From the NCBI GenBank assembly GCA_963796565.1, contig CAWCMA010000003.1, positions 310,001 to 374,000 on the forward strand: a stretch of DNA of 64,000 nt. The letters are read 5' to 3'. The stretch comes from JAKAVN01 sp963796565. Its GTDB lineage: Bacteria > Desulfobacterota > Binatia > Binatales > Binataceae. Below, piece by piece: positions 1-8,159 of this stretch (position 1 is its first letter; each line of letters begins with the position of its first letter). The position numbers were made by a program, and so were the translations under genes. Under the pieces are notes generated by a model that was not told where the DNA came from, did no database searches, and saw only the letters and a list, made by a program, of their open reading frames with translations.

Positions 1-1146
1 TTCGCCAAGCAGGCTTCCGACGACGACTAGCACGAGCGCGACGAAGAGCGCGTTGACCCACAGATGCTGCGCGCGTGGCTCGTGGCCTCCAATCGACGGG
101 GCCAGGAATAGTCCACCCGCGACGTACGATGCCGCGATCCAGAAAATTGCGAGCTGGAGATGCCACGTGCGCAGGATCTGGCTCGGCAAAATCGCGGAGA
201 GATCGATCCCGTAGAAACTCCCTGCGTCGGCGCGATAGTGCGCCGTGGCGCCGCCAACGAGCGTCTGCGCCAGGAAGAGCAGCGCGATGACCGCAAAGTA
301 TTTGATCGTGGCGCGTTGGCTCGGCGTCGTAACTCCAGCAAGCAGCTTGGGATGCACATGCCCGCGCTGCCGGCGCCATCCGAGGAAGTCGAACCGTCCG
401 AACGCGAAGAGCACCGCTGCGGTCGCACCGAGCAGCGTGATCAGGCTGAGTGCGCTCCATAACACAGCGCCACTGGTCGGAGCGTTTTCGACCGCGCGAT
501 CGTACGGAAAATTGTTGGTGTACGAATAGTTGCGCCCCGGCCGATCCACGACCGAAGCCCACGCCGCCCATGCGAAGAACGCGGTCAGTTGGCGAAGCTG
601 CGCAGGGTCGTTGATGTAATCGCGTGGAAGGCCGCCATCGTCTTGAGGATTCTTGAAATATTTCGTCCACAGGCCGATCTGCCGCTGGTACGAGGCGGCT
701 TCCGCCTCGGTGAAGGTAAGAGTCTTCGAGACCGGGTCGTAGCGATTCCGCTTGAGGAGCCGCGCGACTTCAGCGTTGACGATCAATCGTTGGCTGGGCG
801 GGAGCGCCGTCTGCATAACGAAGCCCTGGCGCTGGGCGACGGCCTTCTCAGTGTCGAGCGCGAGCGTGTGCAAATAGTCAGCCGAGAAGTCGGGTCCGAG
901 ATACGCTCCGTGTCCCCAGATCGTGCCGTTTTCCATCAGGCCGTAACGGAGAAAGACCTGTTGGCCGAGCGCGATATCGGCGTTCGTGAACAATACCGCT
1001 CCGTCCGGGCCAACGACTCGCTCGGGAATCGGCGGTGCGCCGGAGTAAGCCAGCTTCGCGAGGTATCCCAGCACGCAGAAGCACAGCACGATCACAACGA
1101 TTGCTGAGCGCCGCCACCACGGTGAGAGGGTTTCAACTTCTTGCAT
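1..1146 (-). CDS. norB: Quinol-dependent nitric oxide reductase (qNOR), N-terminal 382 residues, cut by window edge
   Basis: Integral membrane enzyme reducing two NO to N2O with electrons from quinol. The visible part has an N-terminal membrane anchor (about residues 13-33), then the long periplasmic insertion typical of the single-subunit qNOR with GHGAYLGPDFSADYLH and a YTNNFPYD-type motif, then the first core helices. RTWHLQLAIFWIA carries the conserved heme-ligand histidine of the heme-copper oxidase superfamily. The ATG start is supported by AAGGAG seven bases upstream on the minus strand. The C-terminal catalytic part lies outside the window. The gene has its own promoter region behind dnaE2, with an NsrR-like palindrome, so NO-responsive expression is likely. 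Confidence 0.93.
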   Translation of the reverse strand, partial: MQEVETLSPWWRRSAIVVIVLCFCVLGYLAKLAYSGAPPIPERVVGPDGAVLFTNADIALGQQVFLRYGLMENGTIWGHGAYLGPDFSADYLHTLALDTEKAVAQRQGFVMQTALPPSQRLIVNAEVARLLKRNRYDPVSKTLTFTEAEAASYQRQIGLWTKYFKNPQDDGGLPRDYINDPAQLRQLTAFFAWAAWASVVDRPGRNYSYTNNFPYDRAVENAPTSGAVLWSALSLITLLGATAAVLFAFGRFDFLGWRRQRGHVHPKLLAGVTTPSQRATIKYFAVIALLFLAQTLVGGATAHYRADAGSFYGIDLSAILPSQILRTWHLQLAIFWIAASYVAGGLFLAPSIGGHEPRAQHLWVNALFVALVLVVVGSLLGE

Positions 1147-1248
1147 TCGCGACTCCTTGCTCAGCGGCGTCGTGACCTCTTGGAAACATTCGGGGGTGCT
1201 TTGTCGGCGCTTCGATTTCTCGGGGATGTCACGAACTTGCCATGCGAG

Positions 1249-1265
1249 GGGAGTTTATAACTCCC
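1249..1265. repeat. Short inverted repeat over the qNOR -10 region
   Basis: Perfect 7-bp arms GGGAGTT / AACTCCC around TAT, overlapping the TATAAA -10 box. It could be a second operator or a small hairpin; function unknown. Confidence 0.4.
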
Positions 1266-1283
1266 GTGCGCGAAACATTTCAA
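1254..1283 (-). promoter_or_regulatory. Sigma-70-type promoter of the NO reductase gene
   Basis: On the minus strand TTGAAA (1283-1278) is followed after 18 bases by TATAAA (1259-1254). The start codon is about 107 bases downstream, giving a long 5' leader. The -35 hexamer lies inside the palindrome at 1270-1296, the layout expected for repression by promoter occlusion. Confidence 0.55.
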
Positions 1284-1296
1284 ATGCATGTTTCGC
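1270..1296. promoter_or_regulatory. NsrR-like palindromic operator upstream of qNOR
   Basis: Perfect 9-bp inverted repeat GCGAAACAT / ATGTTTCGC separated by nine bases. The right half reads AAATGCATGTT, one mismatch from the AAATGCATCTT half-site I recall for NsrR, the NO-sensing Rrf2-family repressor. The left half is weaker, about 7 of 11. The site overlaps the -35 of the putative qNOR promoter. NsrR control is inference from site plus target gene; no regulator gene is in the window. Confidence 0.5.
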
Positions 1297-1324
1297 AAGC
1301 ATTACGGCAAACGGCGGATGGGCG

Positions 1325-4300
1325 TTAGCGGAAATCGTGCGAAGGGGGAAGGGCGGCGGCCAGGCGCAACTCCTTGAAACGGCGCGCCCGGATCGCGATC
1401 ACGCCGTCCTGCTTCTGCAACACGCCCTCGACCATCAGGATCGCCGCATTGTGCAGCAGTGCGCGATTGGCCTGAAACAGATCGGGAATGACTATCGCGT
1501 TGGAGATTCCGGTTTCGTCTTCCAGGGTGAGAAAGAAAAAGCCCTTGGCCGTGCCGGGACGCTGGCGCACGATCACGACTCCCGCCGTTTTCACCCACGC
1601 GCCGTGCGAGGCCCCGGCAAGCTCAGCGGCGGCGAGTACGCCGCCCGAGCGCAACTGCTCGCGCATATGCGCCATCAGATGAGGCCCGACGGTCAATCCA
1701 GTGGCGGCGTAATCGGCGCGCGTCTCGGCCATCGCGTCCATCCCGGCGAGCGGCACGGCGCCCGCCGCCGGCTCGACGCCGGCAAAGAGTCCGCGCGGAT
1801 CGCGCTCGACCGCCGCCGCCTGCCATAGCGCCGCCCGCCGGTCCATTCCGAAAGCCGCAAAGGCTCCCGCGTAGGCGAGCGCGTCGAGTTCGCGGCGGTT
1901 GGGTGCGGCGCGCGCGGTGAAGTCGGCGATCGAAGCGAATGGACGGACCGCGCGCTCGCGCTCGATGCGCGCGCCGGTTTCCGCGCGCAGTCCCGCGATG
2001 TATCCAAGGCCCAGGCGCAAAGCGAACGCCCCCTCACCCTGACCCTTTACCCCTGAAGGGGGCGAGGGGATTAAAAAATCGGCGGGCGCGGCATCCTCTG
2101 AAGAGAGTGAAGGCGTCCGTTCCAGCGTGCAGCGCCAGTCCGAGCGGGTCACGTCGATCGGCGCCATCGATACGCCGTGGCGCTCGGCATCTTTGACCAG
2201 GGTCGAAGGATGGTAGAAGCCGAGCGGATAACAGTTGAGCATCGCGGCGAAAAACGCCGCCGGATGATGGCACTTGAGCCAGGCCGAGGCGTAAGCGATG
2301 AGCGCGAAGCTGGCGGCGTGCGATTCGGGAAAGCCATAGAGCGCGAACGAAGTTATCGATTGCACGATCCGGTCGGCGGTCGCCCCGGTGATCCCGTTGC
2401 GCGCCATCCCCTCGCGCATCCGCCGCTCGATCTTCTCCATCCGCGCCGCCGAGCGCTTGAAACCCATCGCGCGCCGCAACTCCTCGGCTTCGCCGCCGCT
2501 GAAGCCCGCCACCGCCATCGCCATCCGCAGCAACTGCTCCTGGAAAAGCGGGACGCCGAGCGTGCGGTGCAGAATCGGCTCGAGCGAGGGATGGTCGTAG
2601 ACGACCGGCGCACGGCCGGCGCGCCGGTCGAGATAGGGATGGACCATTTTTCCGACGATCGGTCCGGGCCGGATGATCGCGACCTCGACCACCAGGTCGT
2701 AGAACGTGCGCGGCTGCATCCGCGGCAGCGTCGCCATCTGCGCGCGGCTCTCGACCTGGAAGACCCCGATGGTGTCGGCCCGCGAAAGCATCGCATACAC
2801 CTCGGGATCGCCGGCCGGCAGATGGGCGAGGTCGACTTCGACGCCTTCGCTCTCGCGCACCAGCGGGATCGCCTCCTCTAGCACGGCCATCATCCCAAGG
2901 CCCAGCAGATCGATCTTGATGATCCCGAGGTCGGCGCAGTCCTCCTTATCCCACTGGATTACGACTCGCCCCGGCATCGAGGCCGGCTCCAGCGGCACGA
3001 CGTCGTCGAGCGGCCCCGCGCCAATCACCATCCCGCCGCTATGCTGGCCGAGATGGCGCGGCAGGTCCTGAATCTGGCGCACCAGCGTGACCAGCCGGCT
3101 CAGCCGCGGCGTCTCGACGTCGACGCCGCCGCGCTTGAGCAGCGCCGCCAGTTCGTCGTTGCCGTCGCGGAATTCGTAGACGTAGTTGAGCCGCGCGAGG
3201 CGGTCGATATGTTCGGGCGTGAAGCCCAGCACCTTGCCGACTTCGCGCACGGCGCTGCGCGTGCGGTAGGTGATCACGTTGGCGGTCATCGCGGCGCCGC
3301 GTTCCCCGTAGCGGCGATAGACGTACTGGATGACCTTTTCGCGCTGGTCGCCGCTCGGCAGATCGATATCGATGTCGGGCCATTCGCCGCGTTCTTCGGA
3401 GAGGAAGCGCTCGAACAACAGCTCCATCTTGACCGCGTCGACCGCCGTGATCCCGAGCGCGTAGCAGACCGCGCTGTTGGCCGCCGAGCCGCGCCCCTGC
3501 GCCATGATCGCGCTCTCGCGGCAGAACTGCACGATGTCCCAGACGATGAGGAAGTAGCCGGCGAGGCCAAGCCGCGCGATTATTTCGAGCTCGTGCGCGA
3601 GCTGGCCCAGCACCCGCGCGCCGGGCGTGGCGCCCCATCGCTCGCGCGCCCCGGACTCGACCAGCAGCCGCAGATAGCTGTCGGGCGTCTCACCGGGCGG
3701 CAGCGGATAGCTCGGAAAGCGGTAACCGAGGTCGCAGAGCTTGAACGCACAGCGCTCGGCGATCGCGCCCGTGGCGGCGACCGCGCCGGGAAGGTCGCGA
3801 AACAGCGCGGCCATCTCGGCGGCCGGCTTGAGCCGGCGCTCGGCGTTGGCCCATAACGCTCGCCCCGCTTCTTCCAGCGTGAGGCCGAGCCGGATGCAGG
3901 TGAGCGCGTCGAGCAGCGCACGGTCGGCGCCGGTATGGCAGACGTCGTTGGTCGCGAGGAGCGGGACGCCGCACGCCGCGGCGAGCGCGGCAAGCCGCCG
4001 ATTCAGCCGCTCCTCGGCGGGATCGAGATGGCGTCCGAGGTCGATATGGAAATTGCCGCGGCCGAAGATCGCGCCGAGGCGGTCGCACAGCCCGCGCGGG
4101 TCGCCGCCGCGGGTGAGCGCGAGCGCAAGCGGACTGCGCGCGCCGCCGGCCAGACAGATCAATCCCGCGCCGTAGCGTTCGAGATCATCTAACGTGATGC
4201 GGCTTTCCCCCTTGACCGGGTATTTCGGCGCGCGGCCTTGCTCGATTTCGACGGGATTAAGCGGCCGCATCTTGCTGGCGGTGATCATCCGGCACAGATT

Positions 4301-4636
4301 GCGGTAGCGCTCGCGGTCGGGGACCAGGACATAGAGCCGTTGATCTCCCGGATCGCGGCTGGACGGCGCGCCGGCCGAAGGCGGATCGGAAAAAACATCG
4401 GAAGACCGATCGGATGACAGATCGAGCGTCAGTTCCGCGCCGACGATCGCGCGTATCCCGGCGCGCTCGGCGCCGTGGAAAAAGCGCGGCGCACCATACA
4501 ATCCGTCGCGGTCGCCCATCGCCAGCGCCGGGTAGCCGAGCGCGGCGGCGCGTTCGACCAGGTCCTCGGGCGGAGCCGAGCCTTCGAGAAAACTGAACGC
4601 GCTGCGCGTGCGCAGCTCGATGTATTTCACCGACAC
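1325..4636 (-). CDS. dnaE2: Error-prone DNA polymerase III alpha subunit DnaE2 (ImuC)
   Basis: C-family replicative-type polymerase that carries out translesion synthesis together with ImuA and ImuB. An N-terminal PHP domain (GDRDGLYGAPRFFHGAERAG) is followed by the palm domain with catalytic aspartates in WPDIDIDLPSGDQ near residue 420, the finger and helix-hairpin-helix regions, and a C-terminal OB fold (GVVIVRQRPGTAKGFFFLTLED). I chose the GTG at 4636, which has GGAGG ten bases upstream; GTG 4669 and GTG 4630 are alternatives. Length (about 1100 residues) is normal. Two unusual low-complexity insertions are visible: a Ser/Asp-rich stretch in the PHP domain and a Pro/Gly-rich stretch encoded by a C-rich palindrome near residues 855-875. 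It lies 79 bases behind imuB and forms the classical imuA-imuB-dnaE2 cassette. Confidence 0.96.
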   Translation of the reverse strand: MSVKYIELRTRSAFSFLEGSAPPEDLVERAAALGYPALAMGDRDGLYGAPRFFHGAERAGIRAIVGAELTLDLSSDRSSDVFSDPPSAGAPSSRDPGDQRLYVLVPDRERYRNLCRMITASKMRPLNPVEIEQGRAPKYPVKGESRITLDDLERYGAGLICLAGGARSPLALALTRGGDPRGLCDRLGAIFGRGNFHIDLGRHLDPAEERLNRRLAALAAACGVPLLATNDVCHTGADRALLDALTCIRLGLTLEEAGRALWANAERRLKPAAEMAALFRDLPGAVAATGAIAERCAFKLCDLGYRFPSYPLPPGETPDSYLRLLVESGARERWGATPGARVLGQLAHELEIIARLGLAGYFLIVWDIVQFCRESAIMAQGRGSAANSAVCYALGITAVDAVKMELLFERFLSEERGEWPDIDIDLPSGDQREKVIQYVYRRYGERGAAMTANVITYRTRSAVREVGKVLGFTPEHIDRLARLNYVYEFRDGNDELAALLKRGGVDVETPRLSRLVTLVRQIQDLPRHLGQHSGGMVIGAGPLDDVVPLEPASMPGRVVIQWDKEDCADLGIIKIDLLGLGMMAVLEEAIPLVRESEGVEVDLAHLPAGDPEVYAMLSRADTIGVFQVESRAQMATLPRMQPRTFYDLVVEVAIIRPGPIVGKMVHPYLDRRAGRAPVVYDHPSLEPILHRTLGVPLFQEQLLRMAMAVAGFSGGEAEELRRAMGFKRSAARMEKIERRMREGMARNGITGATADRIVQSITSFALYGFPESHAASFALIAYASAWLKCHHPAAFFAAMLNCYPLGFYHPSTLVKDAERHGVSMAPIDVTRSDWRCTLERTPSLSSEDAAPADFLIPSPPSGVKGQGEGAFALRLGLGYIAGLRAETGARIERERAVRPFASIADFTARAAPNRRELDALAYAGAFAAFGMDRRAALWQAAAVERDPRGLFAGVEPAAGAVPLAGMDAMAETRADYAATGLTVGPHLMAHMREQLRSGGVLAAAELAGASHGAWVKTAGVVIVRQRPGTAKGFFFLTLEDETGISNAIVIPDLFQANRALLHNAAILMVEGVLQKQDGVIAIRARRFKELRLAAALPPSHDFR
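2029..2077 (+). repeat. C-rich palindromic element embedded in frame inside dnaE2
   Basis: A hairpin-forming segment opening CCCCCTCACCCTGACCC and closing GGGGGCGAGGGGATTAA. It encodes the SPPSGVKGQGEGA insertion of DnaE2, just before the conserved ALRLGLGYIAGL segment. The same general pattern (CCCTCACCC..., loop, GGGGGAGGGA(A/G)TTA) occurs twice in the 15.8-16.1 kb intergenic island. Confidence 0.55.
4385..4420. repeat. Degenerate 12-bp tandem repeat in dnaE2 PHP region
   Basis: Three 12-base units each beginning ATCGGA encode the SSDRSSDVFSD segment, a low-complexity insertion in the PHP domain of DnaE2. Confidence 0.4.
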
Positions 4637-4715
4637 TCGCGGCGTGCCTCCGATGTGCGGCACTTGCACCGCTGATGACCGGCGCCTGGATGCAACTTAT
4701 TAATCAGACGTTGCA

Positions 4716-6590
4716 CTAGTCGTAAATTCCATCGACGTACCATTCGCCCGAGCGCAGGTCGCATAGCAGCCGGTACACGCCGCCGTCCTCCAGCGCGACG
4801 TCGTAGTAATCGCGCGCGGTGCCGGGTGCTCGCTGACGATTGTCGCTGCCGCCGTTGTCGATATGCGATTGTGCCGCCGCGATCCGCCATGGCCCGGCGC
4901 ACGAGATTACGCGTCCGCCGAAGTCCGCGCCGCGTACGAACTCCGGCGCGTCGCCGCGAGCGCATAACACCTCGACCTGATGCGGCGGCCGAACCGCTCG
5001 CACCGCCAGTTGCGCCACGGTGGTGGCGCCGGCGGTGGCGGAGCTTTTTACGGCGTCGCGATCCGCCGCCGCCGTGCCTTTTTGTGACGGCGCCGGCGCG
5101 AGCGCCGGACGCGGCGCGAACGGGCCCAGCTCGACGGCGCCCGGCAGATGAGAGTTGCGCGGCATCAGCGTGCCCACTTTGTCCGGACCGCAGAGCGCGG
5201 CCAGCCGCGCGAGCATCACGTGCAGCCGCTCGGGCGCAGGGCAGGGCGGAGCGAACATGTCGGCCTGCGCGGCGCGCGGCGCGCGCGCCTGGACCGTGAT
5301 ACGAATGGCTTCCACCGCCGCGGCCGGCGGCGCGGCTTCGAGGTTGAGCAGGATGAGCGCGAGCAGCGTGCGCGCCTCGTTGGTGGGCGCGGGCAGCGCG
5401 ACGCGGCGGAGGTCGCGGCGACGGCCGTCGAGTTCGAGCGCGAGCGTAATTTCGCCGGCCGCCATCCCGCGCAGCTTGAGCCGCTCGACCACCCGCTCGA
5501 GCATCGCGCGCATCACGAAGCCCATCGCCTCGAGACTGTCCACGCCCCATTCGAGTTCGACCGCCTCGGCGAAATTTTCGGCCGTCCGGCGCGCAATCAG
5601 CGGCGTGCGGGACTCGCCGCGCGCGATCCGCATAAGCTCGACCGCGCGGGCGCCGAGCCGGCTGCCGACCGCGCGCATATCCAGCCGCGCCAGCTCGCCC
5701 AGCCGCCGGATTCCCCATCGCGCCAGCGTCTGTTCCAGTTCCGCGCCGTCGCCTCCGCCGACGGCGTCGCCGTCAAGCTTGAGCAGGTCGAGCGGCAGCC
5801 AATCGAGGAATTCCTTCTCGCGGCCCGCCGCGATCGTGCGCGCCCCACCGCATCGCGCCGTCAGCAGTGCGACCTCCTTGCTCGACGCGACTCCGACCGC
5901 CGCTTCCATCCCGAGCCGCGCCACGCGCCCAAGCGCTTCCTGTGCAAGCCCAGTCTCGATCGTCTCGGTATCCGGCATCTCCGCCGGCCATGATGATGCG
6001 CTCGTAGCGGCGCCGGCGGCGCCCTCGCGATGCGCCTTGGCACGGAGCCGCTGATGGTGTCGCGCAAGACCGCCGAGGTCGAGATATACTTCGCCGCCGG
6101 CGCCGGCCTCGACCAGCGGCGAGAACGAAAGGGCGACATCCACGAGCGCCTCGGCGGCGGACGCTTCCGCGGCCGGCGAGCGATTCATCACGGCCAACCT
6201 CGCGGCGGCCGCGCGAGCGCGCGCCACCGTCATCCCCGTCCGCACACCTAGCGCACGCGCGTGCGCCGACACGAACCGGCATTCCATGTTGGCGACGTCG
6301 GCATTGGCGACGCCGGTCAGACCGCGCCGTCCGGCGGCCGATTCAACCAGCACCAGCGGCCGGTCACTCAGCTCGGGGCTCTGTCGCGTCACCGCGGCGA
6401 GGGGAAAATCCGCGACCAAAATGCATGCGATCCGAATGCCTGCGATCTGAATGCCTGCGATCCGGGGGCTCGCCGCGGATGCGTTGGCCGCGGCGTGAGG
6501 ACCGTGTTGGGGCGGTGGCGAAAACGTATCGCGCGCTCCTGCGGCGGCGCCGGCGATGATGGGTTTTGGCGATAGGCGTCGTTCGATCAC
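4716..6590 (-). CDS. imuB: ImuB, inactive Y-family DNA polymerase homologue (mutasome hub)
   Basis: ImuB-like Y-family protein of 624 residues that tethers DnaE2 to the beta clamp. It shows the diagnostic N-terminal segment ILVADFPLAAVTR, then PLVLVESAAGRRGLTGVA, and SPLVEAGAGGEVYLDLGG where active polymerases carry their second set of catalytic acids; as in other ImuB proteins that acidic pair is not present, so it is probably non-catalytic. The little-finger region and a C-terminal domain with DYYDVALEDGGVYRLLCD follow. The GTG start at 6590 is the only long-frame start and has no good Shine-Dalgarno sequence. The first 45 residues are Ala/Pro-rich, and the first strand is preceded by three copies of a five-residue repeat (RIAGI, QIAGI, RIACI). 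The gene lies 77 bases after imuA. Confidence 0.93.
   Translation of the reverse strand: MIERRLSPKPIIAGAAAGARDTFSPPPQHGPHAAANASAASPRIAGIQIAGIRIACILVADFPLAAVTRQSPELSDRPLVLVESAAGRRGLTGVANADVANMECRFVSAHARALGVRTGMTVARARAAAARLAVMNRSPAAEASAAEALVDVALSFSPLVEAGAGGEVYLDLGGLARHHQRLRAKAHREGAAGAATSASSWPAEMPDTETIETGLAQEALGRVARLGMEAAVGVASSKEVALLTARCGGARTIAAGREKEFLDWLPLDLLKLDGDAVGGGDGAELEQTLARWGIRRLGELARLDMRAVGSRLGARAVELMRIARGESRTPLIARRTAENFAEAVELEWGVDSLEAMGFVMRAMLERVVERLKLRGMAAGEITLALELDGRRRDLRRVALPAPTNEARTLLALILLNLEAAPPAAAVEAIRITVQARAPRAAQADMFAPPCPAPERLHVMLARLAALCGPDKVGTLMPRNSHLPGAVELGPFAPRPALAPAPSQKGTAAADRDAVKSSATAGATTVAQLAVRAVRPPHQVEVLCARGDAPEFVRGADFGGRVISCAGPWRIAAAQSHIDNGGSDNRQRAPGTARDYYDVALEDGGVYRLLCDLRSGEWYVDGIYD
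6420..6464 (-). repeat. 15-bp tandem repeat (x3) at the ImuB N-terminus
   Basis: Three consecutive 15-base units, plus-strand form AATGCCTGCGATCCG with one or two changes, are in frame and duplicate the pentapeptide RIAGI just before the first beta strand of the polymerase-like domain. Confidence 0.8.
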
Positions 6591-6667
6591 GGTAAAGAAG
6601 AAAAAAAGTGAGAAGTGAAAAACAAAAAATTACGGGCGCCGGCATTCCATGCCGGCTAAGACGGACA

Positions 6668-7690
6668 TCACCTGGTGTATTCGTAAGCGCCGCCGACCCT
6701 GCGTGGCCTTTTCATCGAATGGGCTTGGGAGCCATCGCGATACGAAGAGGCCGGGGCGAGCGACGAGCGAGTTGAGAGAGCGTCGCGTTGCGCCGCTACG
6801 GGCGCGGCAATTGGCGTCGTGGGAGATGTCGGCGCGGGAGACATTGGATCGACGCGTGCGGGATCGACGAGTGCGCGCCATACCGCCGCCTGGCCCGAGC
6901 CGCCGACCTTATTGCGCGCCACGTACGCCTCGATCCGTATCCCGTCGAACAGCGCCGGAGCGCCCGGCGCCGTGCGGCTGAAGCAGGGCCGGATGCGGCC
7001 GAGTACGAGACTGAGCGCGGCGAAGGTTCCGCACGTCCGGCGCTCGGCCAATACAATCACGGCGGCGCCGCTACGCTCGGCCGCGCGCGCCAGCCGAAGC
7101 GCGACGCTCAACGCGAGGGTTCGCGCATGGCGGCCAAAATCGATCACGACCAGGCCGAAACCACCCGCGCCCAAAACCATCTCGGCCGCCAACAGCACCG
7201 GTTTAATCTCCGCCTTCACCGACGTGCCCGCCTTCGCAGACGCGATCGATCGCGCGGGCGCAAATTCAGCGGCCGGTGCTTCGGCCGAATCGCGCGCGCG
7301 CGCAGCCGCATCGGCCCCGACCCAGAGAACCCTCGAAAGGTCCGCGCCCGCCGCGGCGATGCTGCGCGGGTCGAAAGCCCCTGCCGAATCGATCCACGCC
7401 GCGACCTCGCCGCGCCGGGTGGCGACAGCGACGAAAGCAGCGGCGAGCGAAGTTCGCCCAAACCCGGGCCGTCCGACGATTTCGCTCACCCGGCCGCGGA
7501 CGATGCCGCCATTCACAATGGCGTCGAGCGCGGCGATACCCGAGCTTAGGCGACGATCCTTGCGGGTAAGTTCGCGTCCGCGAAAAACCCCTGAAAATTC
7601 AGCTATTTGTCGATCGGTGAGGATGCGCGGAGGGGCGGCTGCGGGGGCTTGCGCGACGGTTTCGATCAGGGCGGTGGGAAAAGCGGCCAT
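6668..7690 (-). CDS. imuA: ImuA, RecA-like mutasome protein
   Basis: RecA/SulA-like protein of 340 residues, first gene of the imuA-imuB-dnaE2 translesion cassette. SSGIAALDAIVNGGIVRG followed by EIVGRPGFGRTSLAAAFV corresponds to the RecA Walker A region. The motif here is G73-RPGF-G78-R79-T80, so the canonical lysine is arginine. A Walker B-like strand (GGFGLVVIDFG) follows near residue 175. The C-terminal 60 residues are Ala/Pro/Thr-rich. A TTGACA-containing promoter lies directly upstream with the -10 only six bases before the ATG. I do not recognise a standard LexA box upstream, so SOS control is known for the family but not visible here. Confidence 0.88.
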   Translation of the reverse strand: MAAFPTALIETVAQAPAAAPPRILTDRQIAEFSGVFRGRELTRKDRRLSSGIAALDAIVNGGIVRGRVSEIVGRPGFGRTSLAAAFVAVATRRGEVAAWIDSAGAFDPRSIAAAGADLSRVLWVGADAAARARDSAEAPAAEFAPARSIASAKAGTSVKAEIKPVLLAAEMVLGAGGFGLVVIDFGRHARTLALSVALRLARAAERSGAAVIVLAERRTCGTFAALSLVLGRIRPCFSRTAPGAPALFDGIRIEAYVARNKVGGSGQAAVWRALVDPARVDPMSPAPTSPTTPIAAPVAAQRDALSTRSSLAPASSYRDGSQAHSMKRPRRVGGAYEYTR

Positions 7691-7696
7691 GATCGG

Positions 7697-7724
7697 ATTT
7701 TCGCTTTTTATTCGTATTTGTCAA
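7697..7724 (-). promoter_or_regulatory. Putative promoter of the imuA-imuB-dnaE2 operon
   Basis: TTGACA (7724-7719, minus strand), a 16-base spacer and GAAAAT (7702-7697), ending six bases before the imuA ATG. If correct, the transcript would begin at or next to the start codon (leaderless). Confidence 0.45.
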
Positions 7725-8159
7725 CCGGAAAATAAAATTGGCCGATGATCTCTACCGAATTGGCCCACAGCATCGAATCGCTGACACGACCCAATTTATG
7801 GCGACGTGGGTTCCATTTTTTCCACAGACATCTTGGCGTAATCAAACGTTTCATGCATCACATGAGCGCGCTCCAACGGCAATGGTCTACAACTATCGTC
7901 GTAGCCGTAATAATGCCAAATTCTCGCGGGTACTATACTTTCCAGTCATCAAAGCATAAGATTGGTTCCGTCACCTACGTAACACTTTCCTCCAGCTTCG
8001 CCTGCCGGCTGACGGATGGATGGAGTCGCATTTTCTTGGAACCGATCTGAGCGCGATTCGTAAAGTAATTTGTAGAAGCAAATTTATGCCCGGGTGATTT
8101 TGACTCCCTGCTGGCAGATACGCAGAGGGGTTGGCGGCGGTAAGCAAAGGGAATTATCG
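7725..8159. other. AT-richer divergent intergenic region, no gene seen
   Basis: About 435 bases between imuA (minus) and the desaturase gene (plus), noticeably richer in A and T than the surroundings. The only open frames are short, with no recognisable protein or codon bias. TATACT near 7935 could be a -10 but has no matching -35. I see no strong hairpin or RNA gene. Confidence 0.5.

Noticed and set aside
4627..5718. 363-codon open frame overlapping the dnaE2/imuB junction on the minus strand
   Set aside because: Arg/Ala-rich, no domain, overlaps two well-supported genes.
7691..7740. LexA/SOS box upstream of imuA
   Set aside because: No match to the common LexA operators I know; only a TTGACA promoter is visible.
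7745..8050. 101-codon open frame in the imuA/desaturase spacer
   Set aside because: No family resemblance, no Shine-Dalgarno and atypical composition; more likely non-coding.
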